From NCBI RefSeq assembly GCF_902148855.1, contig NC_043969.1:25385211-25449210 (forward strand): a stretch of 64,000 nt of DNA, read 5' to 3'. Shown one piece after another: positions 14,335 through 26,800 of this stretch (its first letter is position 1; each line of letters begins with the position of its first letter). Under the pieces are notes generated by a model. That model was not told the origin of the DNA, made no database searches, and saw only the letters and a program-made list of their open reading frames with translations. Origin of the DNA: Sphaeramia orbicularis. Its lineage: Eukaryota > Chordata > Actinopteri > Kurtiformes > Apogonidae. The translations under genes and the position numbers were made by a program.

Positions 14335-15149
14335 AATAATTCTTTTTTTAAAATTGTATTTTAAAAGACATCAATCACAATTGGCCTTCAGGTTCTACAC
14401 AGGCATGATTTGCATGTTTTTCTTCATATGTCTGTTTTCACAATAACAGAATCTATAACTCTGTCAAAACAGTTGCTGATTTTTATTTATTTATTTTTTA
14501 ATATTTATCAAATTAGGCCCTGAGATTGAATATCAGCTGATGCAAAGTCCATGCACTGATAAAGACTATGTGAAAAGGTTTGGGTAAAAGTTGACTCTGA
14601 GTTACACAGGAGATTTGTTATCATTTGCAAAGTAAAGTTGTGAAAACAGCACATGAAGAAGAATTTATCAGATGAGGACATAAGCCACTGGATTACAATG
14701 TTTATTTAGAAATACATGATCTGCTCTGTCAAACACTATTCTGAAGAGATTAAAAGTGAGATGGAGGTCTCCAGCTCCCACACCAGTCCTGAGGTACTGT
14801 AGGTCTTTAAGCAGTGCCGGTGCTCTACATAAAGGGAGATGGAGTCCCTTGAAAAAAAAAGCTGATCTCACTTCTTCCATTAATAAAAATGTGCCCTTTG
14901 ACAAGCAGCCATGCACTGATTTCAACCATTTTCTCTTCGAGCAGTTAATCTGAGCACCGTATCAGAATGGTTTATGTTGTTTAAACAACTAAAAGCAAGC
15001 ACTCAGATGAAAATTAATCAAATGTTTCCTTCCCAACATGCACCACCATGATAAGTTTCCTAAATAAAAGGTCAAATTTACAGTGGATATGATCATACTT
15101 AGAATTCCCAGACATATCCACCTTTTGTCTTTTGTTATTCAAAAATGTT
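14335..15149. other. Intergenic, no gene seen
   Basis: Overlapping open frames on both strands at 14,668-14,953 code for nothing recognisable. Neither strand has persuasive codon structure or splice sites. Confidence 0.45.
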
Positions 15150-15560
15150 TCATGCAGAAAACACTCCCTTATGATTCATGTCTTTGAACTTAAAACAAAT
15201 CCCTCCATACTTTCTGAATTCCATTGGTGGTAAGTAGTCTTTCTCATAAAGCCAAGTGGGCTTTAGCAATATGGTCCCTGTTAGCTTCAGAGTCACTATG
15301 TCAAATAATAAATCAATCTCAAGTGCAGTGAATTCCTCTATGGCTGCTACTCCATCACCCTCTCCATCATCCATGTGAAACCGAATACGTTCTGATGTTC
15401 TCTTCCTGAAGACCATACAACATACAAATATTAGCTCATCTGTATTATGATTTTTTTTTATCAGGAGTTCACGGATGAAGTTTTCCACTGGAAACTTATT
15501 GTCTTCTGCTGAGCTAAATAGCAATATTACGAACAGTAGGTCCCGCCCATGTGATCTGCC
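15150..15560 (-). pseudogene. Unexplained open frame with an EF-hand-like loop
   Basis: A minus-strand frame stays open for about 130 codons, extending upstream of 15,524 without a stop to at least 15,560. Near its middle, DGEGDGVAAIEE fits the calcium-loop pattern of an EF hand (D1, E3, D5, G6, E12) and is followed by F and TALEIDLLFDI. The latter loosely recalls the TPLEIDILYQL segment of the mitochondrial aspartate/glutamate carriers (SLC25A12/13). The rest of the frame does not match those proteins, there is no good start codon and no partner exons were found. It could be an exon of an unknown gene, a decayed copy or chance. I do not assign a function. Confidence 0.25.
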
Positions 15561-16029
15561 AGAGTCAGTGTAGGAAGAGTCAAATTCATCCAGTCAGGGC
15601 AGCTGAATCTAATACAGGCTAAACATCTAGTCTGACATTTAATAGAGTGAGTGTCTTAAATTTGCAAACACAGATTAATTTGCCCCCGCCAACGCCCCAG
15701 GTTCACCAATCTGATCCTCATTTTGTGAATAATTTATGATACTAAACTTGATCATGACCTATGTCTCTGGTAAGGTCAAACCAAGCATTAGAGACAGATG
15801 AGACATATTTATTACACCACGTTCACTGATGGAGTTAAGTGTGTTCACACTAACTGAGCAGTAACTACTTAAGTACAACAAGGTTATGCATAGTAATACT
15901 GTTATATGTGTTTACACTTTTCAGTACTAGAGCCTATATAAGCAACTGACTGCCATCATGAAGAGGAGAAATATGTGGGACTTCTGCAAACAGAGATTTA
16001 GTGGATAGATGAAAACAAAACAAAAAAAA

Positions 16030-16445
16030 ACAACGGTGGTAGAAGTCGCCTAGTCAGGTCCTTTACCTAAATAAAAGACAAGCAAGTAAAACATCTGCAT
16101 TCTACACCTTGCTTTACTTACTCTGCTTCAAAATGTCCATATTTCATGAGCTCCGAAAAGCCTGTTTTCAGCTTTAAAACAATGAATTTTCCAGAGAATC
16201 CAAGACGGTTTTTCCACAGGTAATTTAGTTTAAGAAGGAAAAGATAAAACTCAACACATAAAGGAACAACCCATTTGTAAGATTATTGCAAACAATAAAA
16301 ATCATCATATTTAGTCATACAGTATTTCCACTGGACATGAAGTCAGATGATAAATCATAAGTTCAGAGGCAACTAAAGCTGTCAGACAAATGTAGTGAAG
16401 CAAAAAGTGGAATATTTGCATCTAAATGTACATCATTCATTCAAC
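16030..16445. repeat. Dispersed teleost repeat C, copy 2
   Basis: It opens with GGTAGAAGTCGCCTAGTCAG and TCCTTTACCTAAATAAAAG, then CATGAGCTCCGAAAAGCCTG, and ends with AACTAAAGCTGTCAGACAAA and TGTAGTGAAGC. These blocks match copy 1 at 3,790-5,150, where a hAT element interrupts them. Confidence 0.5.
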
Positions 16446-16515
16446 ATTCATCTCACAGTGTGAGAATAATGAAACTGATTTAAGATGATCATTAACAAGT
16501 GTCCAACACCAAAAC

Positions 16516-16575
16516 CAAAGTAATATTACTACTACTACAACTACTATACTACTAATAACAATAATAATAACAATC
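16516..16575. repeat. Trinucleotide microsatellite (ACT/AAT)
   Basis: TACTACTACTACAACTACTA grades into AATAATAATAACAAT. The repeat is imperfect. Confidence 0.7.
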
Positions 16576-16947
16576 CTGACCAATCAAGGAGTGAGTGAGC
16601 CATATTCATACAATTGAATTGAAATATGTAGGAAACATAAGAACAGTATTAAAAAGAAGAGTTTCAGAAAGAACAAACCAACGTGTCCAGTTTTCACTGT
16701 GAACTCTTGACCTCTGTGAGATTTAATGCACTAATTTTTTTGTGTTTCTTACTGTTTTGGGTGCATTTTTTCAAGGGCACAGAGGTTAGACTGAATACTG
16801 CCGCACTAATACTTGCCATAGAAGTCACTTAGCTCCTGTTTTGTTGCAAGCTTTTAATACTGTGCACAATATTCCCGGTATTTTATTGTTGTAGAAACTG
16901 AGAACTCAATATTATCCTTACTACACCCCTGCAAAAACATGACTAAA

Positions 16948-17006
16948 GAATAGAATAGAATAGAATAGAATAGAATAGAATAGAATAGAATAGAATAGAA
17001 TAGAAT
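16948..17006. repeat. (TAGAA)n microsatellite
   Basis: About 12 nearly perfect pentamers. It is the reverse complement of the (TTCTA)16 array at 17,651-17,730, and the two arrays bracket the LINE fragment between them. Confidence 0.9.
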
Positions 17007-17024
17007 GAACGCAAGCTGTGTTGA

Positions 17025-17420
17025 AATCAGAATGAATGAATGAATCTTTTTATTGTTGTGTCTTGCATAAAAAAAACATGCCCAGCCCTTACATGGGCTT
17101 ATAAGATACCAAAAATACACACCAAAAATCAAACACCAGACAATAGGCACAATAGATATGAACAAAACAAAATACTGACCTATTTAAACAAACACATCTG
17201 CCACTTTTTCCAGGCTTTACAAACAAATAATGCTAATTTATATACATTAGAACTAAATAACCATTTCATCTTGTCATCATCAGTGCTCCAGAACGTATCA
17301 GGATTTCGGATACACATATCAAACAAAGGGGCTCTCAGTTCATCATATAGAGAACAATACAAAAGACAATGTGATTCATTTTCCACTTCCCTCAAATCAC
17401 ACAGATCTGCAAAGAGTCAA
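17025..17420 (-). mobile_element. LINE 3'-end fragment
   Basis: A minus-strand frame at 17,180-17,395 encodes 71 residues reading EVENESHCLLYCSLYDELR, then PDTFWSTDDDKMKWLFSSN and KAWKKWQ. This is the pattern typical of the C-terminal region of non-LTR reverse-transcriptase proteins (H-x6-C-x2-Y plus a terminal A-W-x-K block). Downstream on the minus strand the sequence runs into an AATAAAAAGATTCATTCATTC tail (+ strand 17,034-17,054), the 3' terminus. Most of the element is missing (5' truncated), as usual for LINE insertions. Confidence 0.6.
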
Positions 17421-17650
17421 TCCCTGATAAAAAAAAAAAAAAGCATTGAGAATAAAGACAAAATCAGAATAATTCTAGTAGAATCTACAAATACACCATT
17501 GTTGAATTTTTTTTTGTTTTCAGATGCATTTCTCTTTTTGTTCCTTGTTTCTTTTATTTATTTATATGCATCAGTAATCACCTTTGACCAGGTACAATTG
17601 TTGATTGTGACTGATCATGAAGCAATATGTAGCACTGTTTTCCAAAGCCA

Positions 17651-17730
17651 TTCTATTCTATTCTATTCTATTCTATTCTATTCTATTCTATTCTATTCTA
17701 TTCTATTCTATTCTATTCTATTCTATTCTA
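17651..17730. repeat. (TTCTA)16 microsatellite
   Basis: Sixteen uninterrupted TTCTA units followed by one TCCTA. It ends 123 bp before the nipsnap2 start codon, so it lies in the promoter or 5'UTR and may vary in length between individuals. Confidence 0.95.
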
Positions 17731-17853
17731 TCCTACCTGTGCCTGTGCTTTGCTCTTCCTCGCATGCCCTCTGTGTCGCCGTGGAGCTGCACCGCCACCT
17801 GCTGGTCAGAGCCGTGCACTGCTCCGCTCTGCTGTGCATTAGCCCGGTGGAAG
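17731..17853 (+). promoter_or_regulatory. nipsnap2 promoter/5'UTR with CTCF-like and YY1-like motifs
   Basis: A GC-rich stretch lies just upstream of the start codon. ACCGCCACCTGCTGGTCA at 17,791-17,808 fits the reverse complement of the CTCF core. GAAGATGGCGACT spans the start codon and resembles the YY1 AAGATGGCGGC element, often placed over the first codons of housekeeping genes. There is no TATA box. Motif calls were made by eye only. Confidence 0.45.
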
Positions 17854-20800
17854 ATGGCGACTGGAGTCCTTCAGAAAGTGAGCAGTGGCTTGGGTCGGGC
17901 TAAAAGCAGGGCCCCTCCGGCCGGACAGCTCGTCGCTTGGAGCAGGTCTGGCAGTCATCAGTGTGTGTGTTCAGTGTTTATCTCAGTCGTGTGTAATGTT
18001 GGATATTGAGGGTGTTTTTTCAGCAGGTTTGTGATGTGACCACGGTGAGCCTGAACATGCTAGCCCGTGGGTCTGTTAGCCCCCCCCCACCGGCCTTCTG
18101 CTTTAACTTACATGACAGCTGCTCCTAAAAATATATTAATAACCACATTTTGAAGAGAAAAGATACATGTGTCCGCTGATAAAAGTGGAAAAAACACTAG
18201 TTTCTGTCATCTTTTGTTCTGAGCATCCCACATGCTCAAGGTCAATTTGGTGTGTATATAAATGAATGTACCTGTTTATGTTTTACTAATTCCTTGTATT
18301 TAATATTTACTAAAAGCAATGCACAGATAATGTTATCTATTGTATTTTCCTGAGATCACCAATCATAAATATTAAAAGCAATAACATATCAGGCTAACTC
18401 AATATTAGACAGAAAACCTGTACCATTCTTCTTCTAATCTCTTACTGTTGAAACATGCCAACCCACATAATTATAGTTAGTCTACAAATGTAAACAGGTG
18501 TCTAAGTATGCAGCCATTCTTAAATTAATCTAAATGTGTCAACACATTTTTATCCTTCCTGTTATTCTTCTGTGCGACTCATGTTTTTGCAGGGGATTTG
18601 CAACATCAAGCAGTAGACACAGAGAGGACAGCTGGTTTAAGTCCCTGTTTGTGAGGAAAGTTGATCCCAGAAAAGATGCACACTCAAACCTACTGACCAA
18701 AAATGAGGAGAGCAACCTCTACAAAATTCAGTGTATGTTACCTATGGAATATTTAATCTAAAATGGACAGTTGAACCTACAGTCTTTGTATGTCTGTTTC
18801 TAAATACCACATTCTTGTTTTCAGTCCATAATGTCAAGCCGGAGTGCCTGGATGCATACAACAAACTCTGGTAGGTGTTATTTATTATAACCATTAGGCT
18901 ACCTCAGTGTGTCTCAGGTTATTGTAGTTCAGCAGGTGTAGTAGCAGCAGTATGACAGCAAGTACTGCGTATGGTAAAAATAACTTGGGAGCTGTCTATT
19001 CCTGTGAAGTGGCTGACAAGTCGTCGTGACTTCAGGACAACCTTGGTCATACTTTTGATGACCTGAGGCCAACCACTTCTAGTTTGGAGCTAATTTGGGA
19101 CATGCAACATAAGACAGAGGACACATGATTGTAAAACATGTGGTTGTTATTTAGATTTTGTTGTTTTAAATTGAAATCAACTTCTCTGCAGTGGGCCTTT
19201 TACTTTTTATTGTGTTTTTTGTTCATTACAGTGAGGAAGTGTTACCCTCCATTCATGCTGATAAGTATTACCCATGTGAACTGGTGGGAACCTGGAATAC
19301 CTGGTATGGAGAACAAGACCAGGCAGGTAGGATTATTATTATCAACACAAAGTTTTGTTCTGTTTTACTGTATATTCACATTCATGCAAATATGCCAATG
19401 ACTGAAATAACCAGTGTGATACATATCTGAGCAGAGATCAGTAAAATCTATAAATGTACTGCTGAATCAGTTGATTAATAGTAAATTTAGAAGACAGACA
19501 CATTAACGCATAAAGACCCAGACATCCACCGTTGACCAAAAGCATCTACTGATCTAAACTGTTCATCCACTAATCCTATCAATCCATTTAAATAATTGGT
19601 GTAAAATACAGTTTGTCATTTTTTCATGGTCATCAGATGTGACCCATTTGGACGTTTAGAGGATTGGTAGTGAACACGCACACACCATCATCTTCTACAC
19701 TGATTCACTAGTAAAACCCATGGAGTATGATCAATGACAGTGGATGGAAATACTGGGTTTATGTTCAGTTAATGAAATATTTTACTGAAAAAAGTCGCTT
19801 TCTCTTCATTTTTTTCTGTTTTGACACAATAACCTTTGACTTTATTCTGAGCTGTTATGAGCATCTACATGATGAAATGAAAATTCAAAGGATAATATTA
19901 TAATAAATGGTGATAAATCACTTAGGAAAACTTAAATAGAGACAAAAATTCATTTGGGAATAGCCACAAAAGTCACAATGGGTTCTTATGGGCTAGAAGA
20001 GACTAGCATGTAAACGATTCTGTCATCAGTCATTTGTGTAATATACTTGGTTAGAGTTATGAGTTTTCATTGTTATTTTATAGTTTGTCTTGTTGTCTTA
20101 GCATTTGATTAAAATTAAATTTATTTAGGGTGTTTGCAGTTAATATTGAGTGTGTTTTTAATTAAATAAATATGTAGCCTTGAATGTCATGAGTTTTAAA
20201 TCTAAATTTATGAGGCCTTACGCACCAGACATTTTGTCTTGTTAAATTTTTCCATCTTTTAATTTGTTTGTGTCAATAAATCAATGTCTTCTACGTGAAA
20301 AGATACTTTAAAACTACTCCTGAATTTATTATAGTTTCACATTTTACTTGCAGTTACTGGTCTTTGTAATCGTTTTGTTACTTATCTGCCTGGAAAACAT
20401 ATATATTGAAATATTTTGATGTTTAAGTGCATTGTTTGAATAATGACAAGATAATTTGTGAAGTCTTAAACTCAGAGTAAATGGATTGGACTATGTCCCA
20501 CTTTTTTTTTCTTGTACTTTTTGAAAATCTTTCATTTTTGCCCTGTTGTTACATGTTTACATCATAGTATTCTCCTTCCTGTAAACAGTTAAACCCCTTG
20601 TAGAATCTATTACAGCTGTGATGCTTTTTCCTCCAGTGCATCTGTGGCGTTACAGAGGTGGATACCCGGCTCTCACAGAGGTGATGAACAAGCTCAGACA
20701 GAACAAGGTAAAAGCCCCTTAATGTGCATTTAAATCTCTTAACACTGTGCTGACAGCAGTGAAGGCCCATTAGTGAAAGTACAGTTCATTGATTAGAGTC

Positions 20801-23800
20801 TGTCCATCGGTAGGAATTCACAGCGTACAGGAAGGAGCGGGGTAAGATGCTGTTGTCTCGCAGGAACCAGCTTCTCCTGGAGTTCAGCTTCTGGAATGAG
20901 CCGGTACCACGAGAGGGGCCCAACATCTACGAGCTCAGGTCCTACCAGCTCAGGGTCAGTACCACCTCTCACATTCATCTCAGCATTTACGCAGCTACAT
21001 GTTTGTGTTGGATCCACTTTCAACATCACTAATAACTGAGCTGGCCTGTGCCTCTGTTTTGCCAAATAAAATCAGTCCAATGGGTTTATTATTATTATAT
21101 TAACACAAACATTTATTAAACCAAACAAACTCATATGGGTGTAACTGCTTGTATTAAGTTACTCTCCATTTATTTTCTACAGTGATTGGAAAACTCAAAA
21201 CAAAGCCAGTATTCAGTTTGTTTTGTAAACTTTTGTCATGGGAACGTTGACGATAGCTCTACTCTTGCATTTTCACCGTCTAACATGGTGGTGTATATTC
21301 ACTTACAGTAGTTAACTACTATTCTCCTATCTCTACGCTTTATTAGAGCTTCATCAGCACCATCTGCAGCATTCTGGAAGAGGGAGAAAAAAACTCTAGG
21401 TTGTTTGGGTAGTTTGTTTTTCTTCTTCTTGGGGAAGTGAGCCAGGCTATTAAAATGACTAAATGCTCTCAAAAGAAAGTATCTGTCAAAACTTGCCAAA
21501 TTTAGCATGTAGTTGCAAGATACAGACTGTTTTGCAAGCTACAGACTGTTGTTCTTCACATATCAAAGGTTAATTCCCTTTATTATCCTCGCCGGGAAAT
21601 TCAGTCTCTGCATTTTACCCATCCTATTGCACACAGCACCTAGTATTAGCATTAGCACTCACACATTAGGAGCAACTACAGATCTTCCTTAGTACCATGG
21701 TTAAGTACAGTGACATGAAAATTAACCTACAGTTGCGGAAAAAATTATTTAACCACCCTTGTTTTCCCAGTTTCATGTTCATTTTAATGTCTGGTACAAC
21801 TAAAAGTACATTTGTTTGGACAAATATAATGATAACAACAAAAATAGCTCATAAGAGTTTAATTTCAGAGCTGATATCAATTCATTTTTCATGGTTTTCT
21901 TGATAATAACCAAAATCCCTTCAGTTCTTACATCAATATCTATGGCATTGTACTGACAAAAACAGTGCTTTTAGGCATTCCTGTCTGTTTTAGTCACATG
22001 ATACACACAGGAATTAGTACTGGATTGCATAACAATTGTTTCTGATGACTTTTGATAGTCTAATAATTTTTTCTGCGACTGAATATTTACATGTTTTTAA
22101 CGGTGAAAAACCTGCGTAGCATTGGAGAGAACAGGCAAACTGACCACCAAAAGGCTCTACTGACTGAGAATCTTCTAGCTTTTGAGTGAAAGTGCTAATC
22201 ATTGAAAAGGAGAATGAAATAGTTGCTCGTCGGCAGGATTATTCCAACAGAATACATCCTGTGAGCCAGTTTAGTAGCCAACTACCACAAACGTGATCAT
22301 CTGAGCAGCCACTGTAATTATATGAAAAAGGGAGAGCGTTACTGTTTCAATTTGTCCGCTCACATTTTCCCATTTACACTAGTGACCTTCCAGTCACATG
22401 CTTTGATTCCTCATTACTACCGACATCCTGACAAACACACCAAACACAGTTACCCTTGTGATTGAGCATCTGACATGTTTTTACCAATGGCATGTGATTT
22501 CACCTAGGATTGTGGTTGAATCAAAGGCATTTCGACTTACCATCTTCTGCAGATTAAGTCATACGTTTCTTAATCTGAAAGACAAAACTGTCTCCGGGTC
22601 AGCGTTCCCAGTGACACGTGACAAATGTAAGCTATTATCCCTCATCACAGGCTGAGATTACATCTTTGAAACAGCAGGGCGTTTGTTGTCTTAAGTCCCA
22701 GTGAATGATTGACGAAGCCTTTGGGTGTAGTTACTGCAGCTTATCTTCTCTATAACAAAGTACCTGTGTTACATCTCTGTCATTCATTTGTGTTAATACG
22801 TTTACTCTGGAAAGAACAAGAAACTGCACTATTCATCTCCACATTGGACATAGCTTAATTATATCTGTTTTATTCTAATAAAAAATATTGTGTTTTTTTT
22901 ATTTCTTCTTCCAGCCAGGAACCATGATCGAATGGGGTAATTACTGGTAAGGCAGCCTGAATTCATTTGACACTGAACTGTACTTACAGAGCACTTGCAC
23001 TACATGAAACTTCACCTCCCTCATCACACCAACATTAATAAGAGCTATTCCACTGAGATGCTCTATTTTGAAGCTGTACTGTAATGCTCTCAAGCCAAGA
23101 CTCAGACTTAAATGGAGTGTGTACACCATGAACGTGTATGTGTTATAGTTCAGTATAATCAGCATGTTGAACCGACTGAGCTCAGCTTTTATCAGTTTAT
23201 GCAACACAATCATTGTGATTGATTAGAACCAAGACATGACCTTTCTGCGTGTACCTTAATTTCTACAGATGTGTTTTTCTGTGTTTGCACTCTCATGGAT
23301 TTTTATGTTGGTCTTTGTACTAGTTTGGAGTTCACATCACAACATTTCACTTCTGTCAATGAAGTCACCTGCTGTGTTTTTCATGAACTGTGTTACCATG
23401 CACGGTGAAGAACGTATGCATCTTAGGTGAATTCTTGAATGTAAAGCCCCTTCCATTTTGGAACTGCACATAACTAATATTACCAAATTACAGTTCCAGG
23501 TTCTCTTACATATACAGTCATGGAAAAAATTATTAGACCATCAAAAGTAATCAAAAACAATGGTTATGCAATCAAGTACTAACTCCTGTGTGTATCATAT
23601 GACTAAAACAGAAAGAAAAGAAAACATGGAATGCCTAAAAGCGCTGTTTTTGTCAGTACAATGCCAAAGCTATTGATGTAAGAACTGAAGTGATTTGGTT
23701 ATTATCAAGAAAACATGGAAAATGGATAGATATCAGCTCTGAAATTAAACTCTTATGAGCTATTTTTGTTGTTATCATTATATTTGTCCAAACAAATGTA

Positions 23801-26800
23801 CCTTTAGTTGTAACATGCATTAAAATGAACAAGAAATTGAAGAAAACAAGGGTGGTCTAATAATTTTTTCCGTGACTGTATTGGATTACAGTATTTGTCA
23901 TTTCCTGATAAAGAGCCACAGACACTGATTGTCAGGTGACAAAAAAAGACCTTTCAACTGGGAAGTATTTATTGGGCAGGGATTCTTTTCATCTGTGATT
24001 TTTTTTTTTTTTTTTTTGCTAAGCTACCATGCACGTTTTGCTTACTGGGTCCTTTTCAAACAACCTGTTGACCAGAGACCAGAGCCTTGAGGCCCTTCCC
24101 TGCACTAATTCACCCAAGCTGTTGTTTCTAATGTTTCTTCTGAGCTGAACTTAGAAATGGAAAATTTGTAAGAGGGGATGTTAAACACCGAAAGAGTATC
24201 TTTTGTTTACCTGTTAAAAACTGCAGTATATGTTGTTTTTCACCAGAATATGACCAACATTACATTAAAAGTCTATTTAAATGAAAGTGGAAGTAGAAAT
24301 TGGTGCAGTACTAGCCATGTGCAGCTACAAAATAAGTTCACATGTTGACCCCTCTACTGAAGTGACTGAAAGATCTGAATTTTTATAGATGACGCCTATG
24401 ATACATACATTCACAACCATTCATGTCAAACTCATTTTAGTTCAGGGGCCACATACAGCGCAGTTTGACCTCAAACGAACCAGACCAGTAAAAAAATAAA
24501 AGCATAGAAACCTATAAATAATCATGATGATTCCAAAGTTTTCTCATTTTAGTGCAAAAAAATAATACTACAGTATGAAGAGATTTAGATTTATAAACTA
24601 CAAACTATCCTTTCACAAAAAATGAAAATAACCTGAATATCTATGAGCAACCTAAAATTTCCTATGAAAAATAAGTGGAATATTAACAATATTATACCTC
24701 AGTTAATCATTTACACATGTGCATTACAACTTACAGATCACAGTGGATCTACAAAGGCACGAAACATTTAGTTCCAGGCATTTGGAATTGAAAAATGTAG
24801 TATTTAACATTATGATCACAACAGATTTAAGACTCAATGACACCCTTGACTGTCAGTGTCTTCTGTGTAATTCTTGGATATTGGAAATTAATTCTGTGGG
24901 CTCAATTAAACCCTTTGGAGGGCCAGTTTTGGCCCGTGGGACGTATGTTTGACACCCCTGTTCTAACTTAATTAATTAACTTCCTAGATATTTGGAAACG
25001 TGGAGTGTTCCAAATATATCATCGTATGCCCTTTGACCTCTGGTTCAAGTAAGAATAACCTTAAACATGGAAATACCCCAAGATATTATATATCATACAA
25101 GAGATACACAGATGCATGGAGTCCACCTTAAAAAAGCACTACTCCTGTAGATTTGTCGTTTATGTATTTAGGGCTCTATATCCCTAACATATCAATAATA
25201 CTTGACCAGTATTCTTCTAATGGCGAGTAAAAAAAACCTCTGACCAGGAAATGGCTTGTTTTCAAGAATGGAAGAATGGTTTAATACAATGTATGGAAAC
25301 TACATAATGGAAAGGATGTCTTTGAAATTAGAAGAAGACAAATCTATATATTTTTGGTCAAAATGAGTTAGAGGGCAGGAAAAATGCGAGAAGAAAAGGA
25401 AGAATAGAGGGGAATTGAAGGAAAACATCTTGTAATCATTTTGTGCACCATTTTCCAATGAAATGCTAAATGGTTTTTATTCAGTTCTATATTCAGTTGT
25501 CTGATTTAAGGCATCATGTGTCCATCCTGTCTTGTTAAAGAGATGTGATTTTAAATAATAACGGTTAAAAAAAAAAATCACCTTGAAGGGATGTGGTTAT
25601 TTTTTTCCTAAAACCCACTCTTTATTCCTCTTTTTTGCTGTTATTTCTGCTTCTTTTAACTCTCTACTCTTTATTTGAACAAACATCTATACTCTTGCAG
25701 ATAATGCTAGCAAAGTCATTTAGGGCAATTTCAATACATTTGTGTAGTTGAAGGTTTAAACATTTGCTTCAAGTTGTATCAACAAGAGGATCCAGACAGT
25801 GATTATGATGTGAATAAGTGTGTGTTTATATTGGGTGAACATATAATGATTTTCAAACACTGCACTCACACCACTCTGCTCTCTAAACATGGACTTGGCC
25901 CCGATGTTCATCAATGTGCGTAGAATAAGGACTTTCATCACATCTTATAGTTGGATGTTGCAATCACGGATATGGAAGACAGGATTTTCAAGCCCACTTC
26001 AACGAAACGGACCAAGTCTTTTTATGTAAATTAAAACCAGTCCAAAGTAAATTCAAAGATGATGTGGGAACTGGTTCTTTGAAGTGTGTTGTTCTGATGT
26101 CGTCTGACTCGTCTGTCCAGACCCGGCCTTGTTATGTCAGATGAAGTCTTGGTGTTTTTGGCTTTTGCTGTGACTGAGGTTGTTCCTGTTTTCAGGGCTA
26201 GGGCCATTGGATTCCGCCAGCACGACAGAGAAGCTGTGGGAGGGTTTTTCTCACAGATCGGGAACCTCTACATGGTTCATCACCTCTGGGGTACAGTCAC
26301 ACGCCAACTCCACGCACAGTTACACACCCACAGTGTCAACACGCTGACACCGAGGTTGACATCCAGCACAAGATTTATCAGCATATTTGACACTTAATTA
26401 ATCATTTACATCATTTATCAAGAAAATTGCCAAAGAACTGTAACTGTGCATTCAAATAATTCAGAGCTGGGGCGGAGGATTGGATTTAGACAGAACTCCT
26501 GATGCACAAAAACCTCAGCTCATCCAGATCAGCATGTTATTTATTAGTTTGCTCTCATAAATTTGTGTTGTTAATCTCAGATAATGTTGAGTGTTTTAGA
26601 ACAAAAGTAATTCTTACAAATTACTCTGTAAATATTACGCCTCTCCTGTTGCTTCATTTTTTAACCTACAAGGACCATAAATACACTTCATAAACAGGGT
26701 TTTCCAAACTACTGTAAATGGAGATAAACTGATTACTCATCTGAATTATCAGCACTGATAAGACGTTTTACTGATAAGACTATTGGCAATAGCAGAACTT

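Larger units (their letters stand above)
22947..26195 (+). other. nipsnap2 intron 7 (no additional gene)
   Basis: The longest intron of the gene (3.2 kb). It holds mariner-like MITE copy 2 (23,513-23,880), a poly-T run at about 24,000-24,018 and hAT copy 2 (24,418-24,960). The remainder, about 24,961-26,195, shows nothing recognisable. Confidence 0.7.

Noticed and set aside
17040-17903. 287-codon plus-strand frame running through the TTCTA array
   Set aside because: It stays open only because TTCTA pentamers have no stop in this frame (ILFYS repeats). It spans an antisense LINE piece and enters nipsnap2 exon 1 in the wrong frame.
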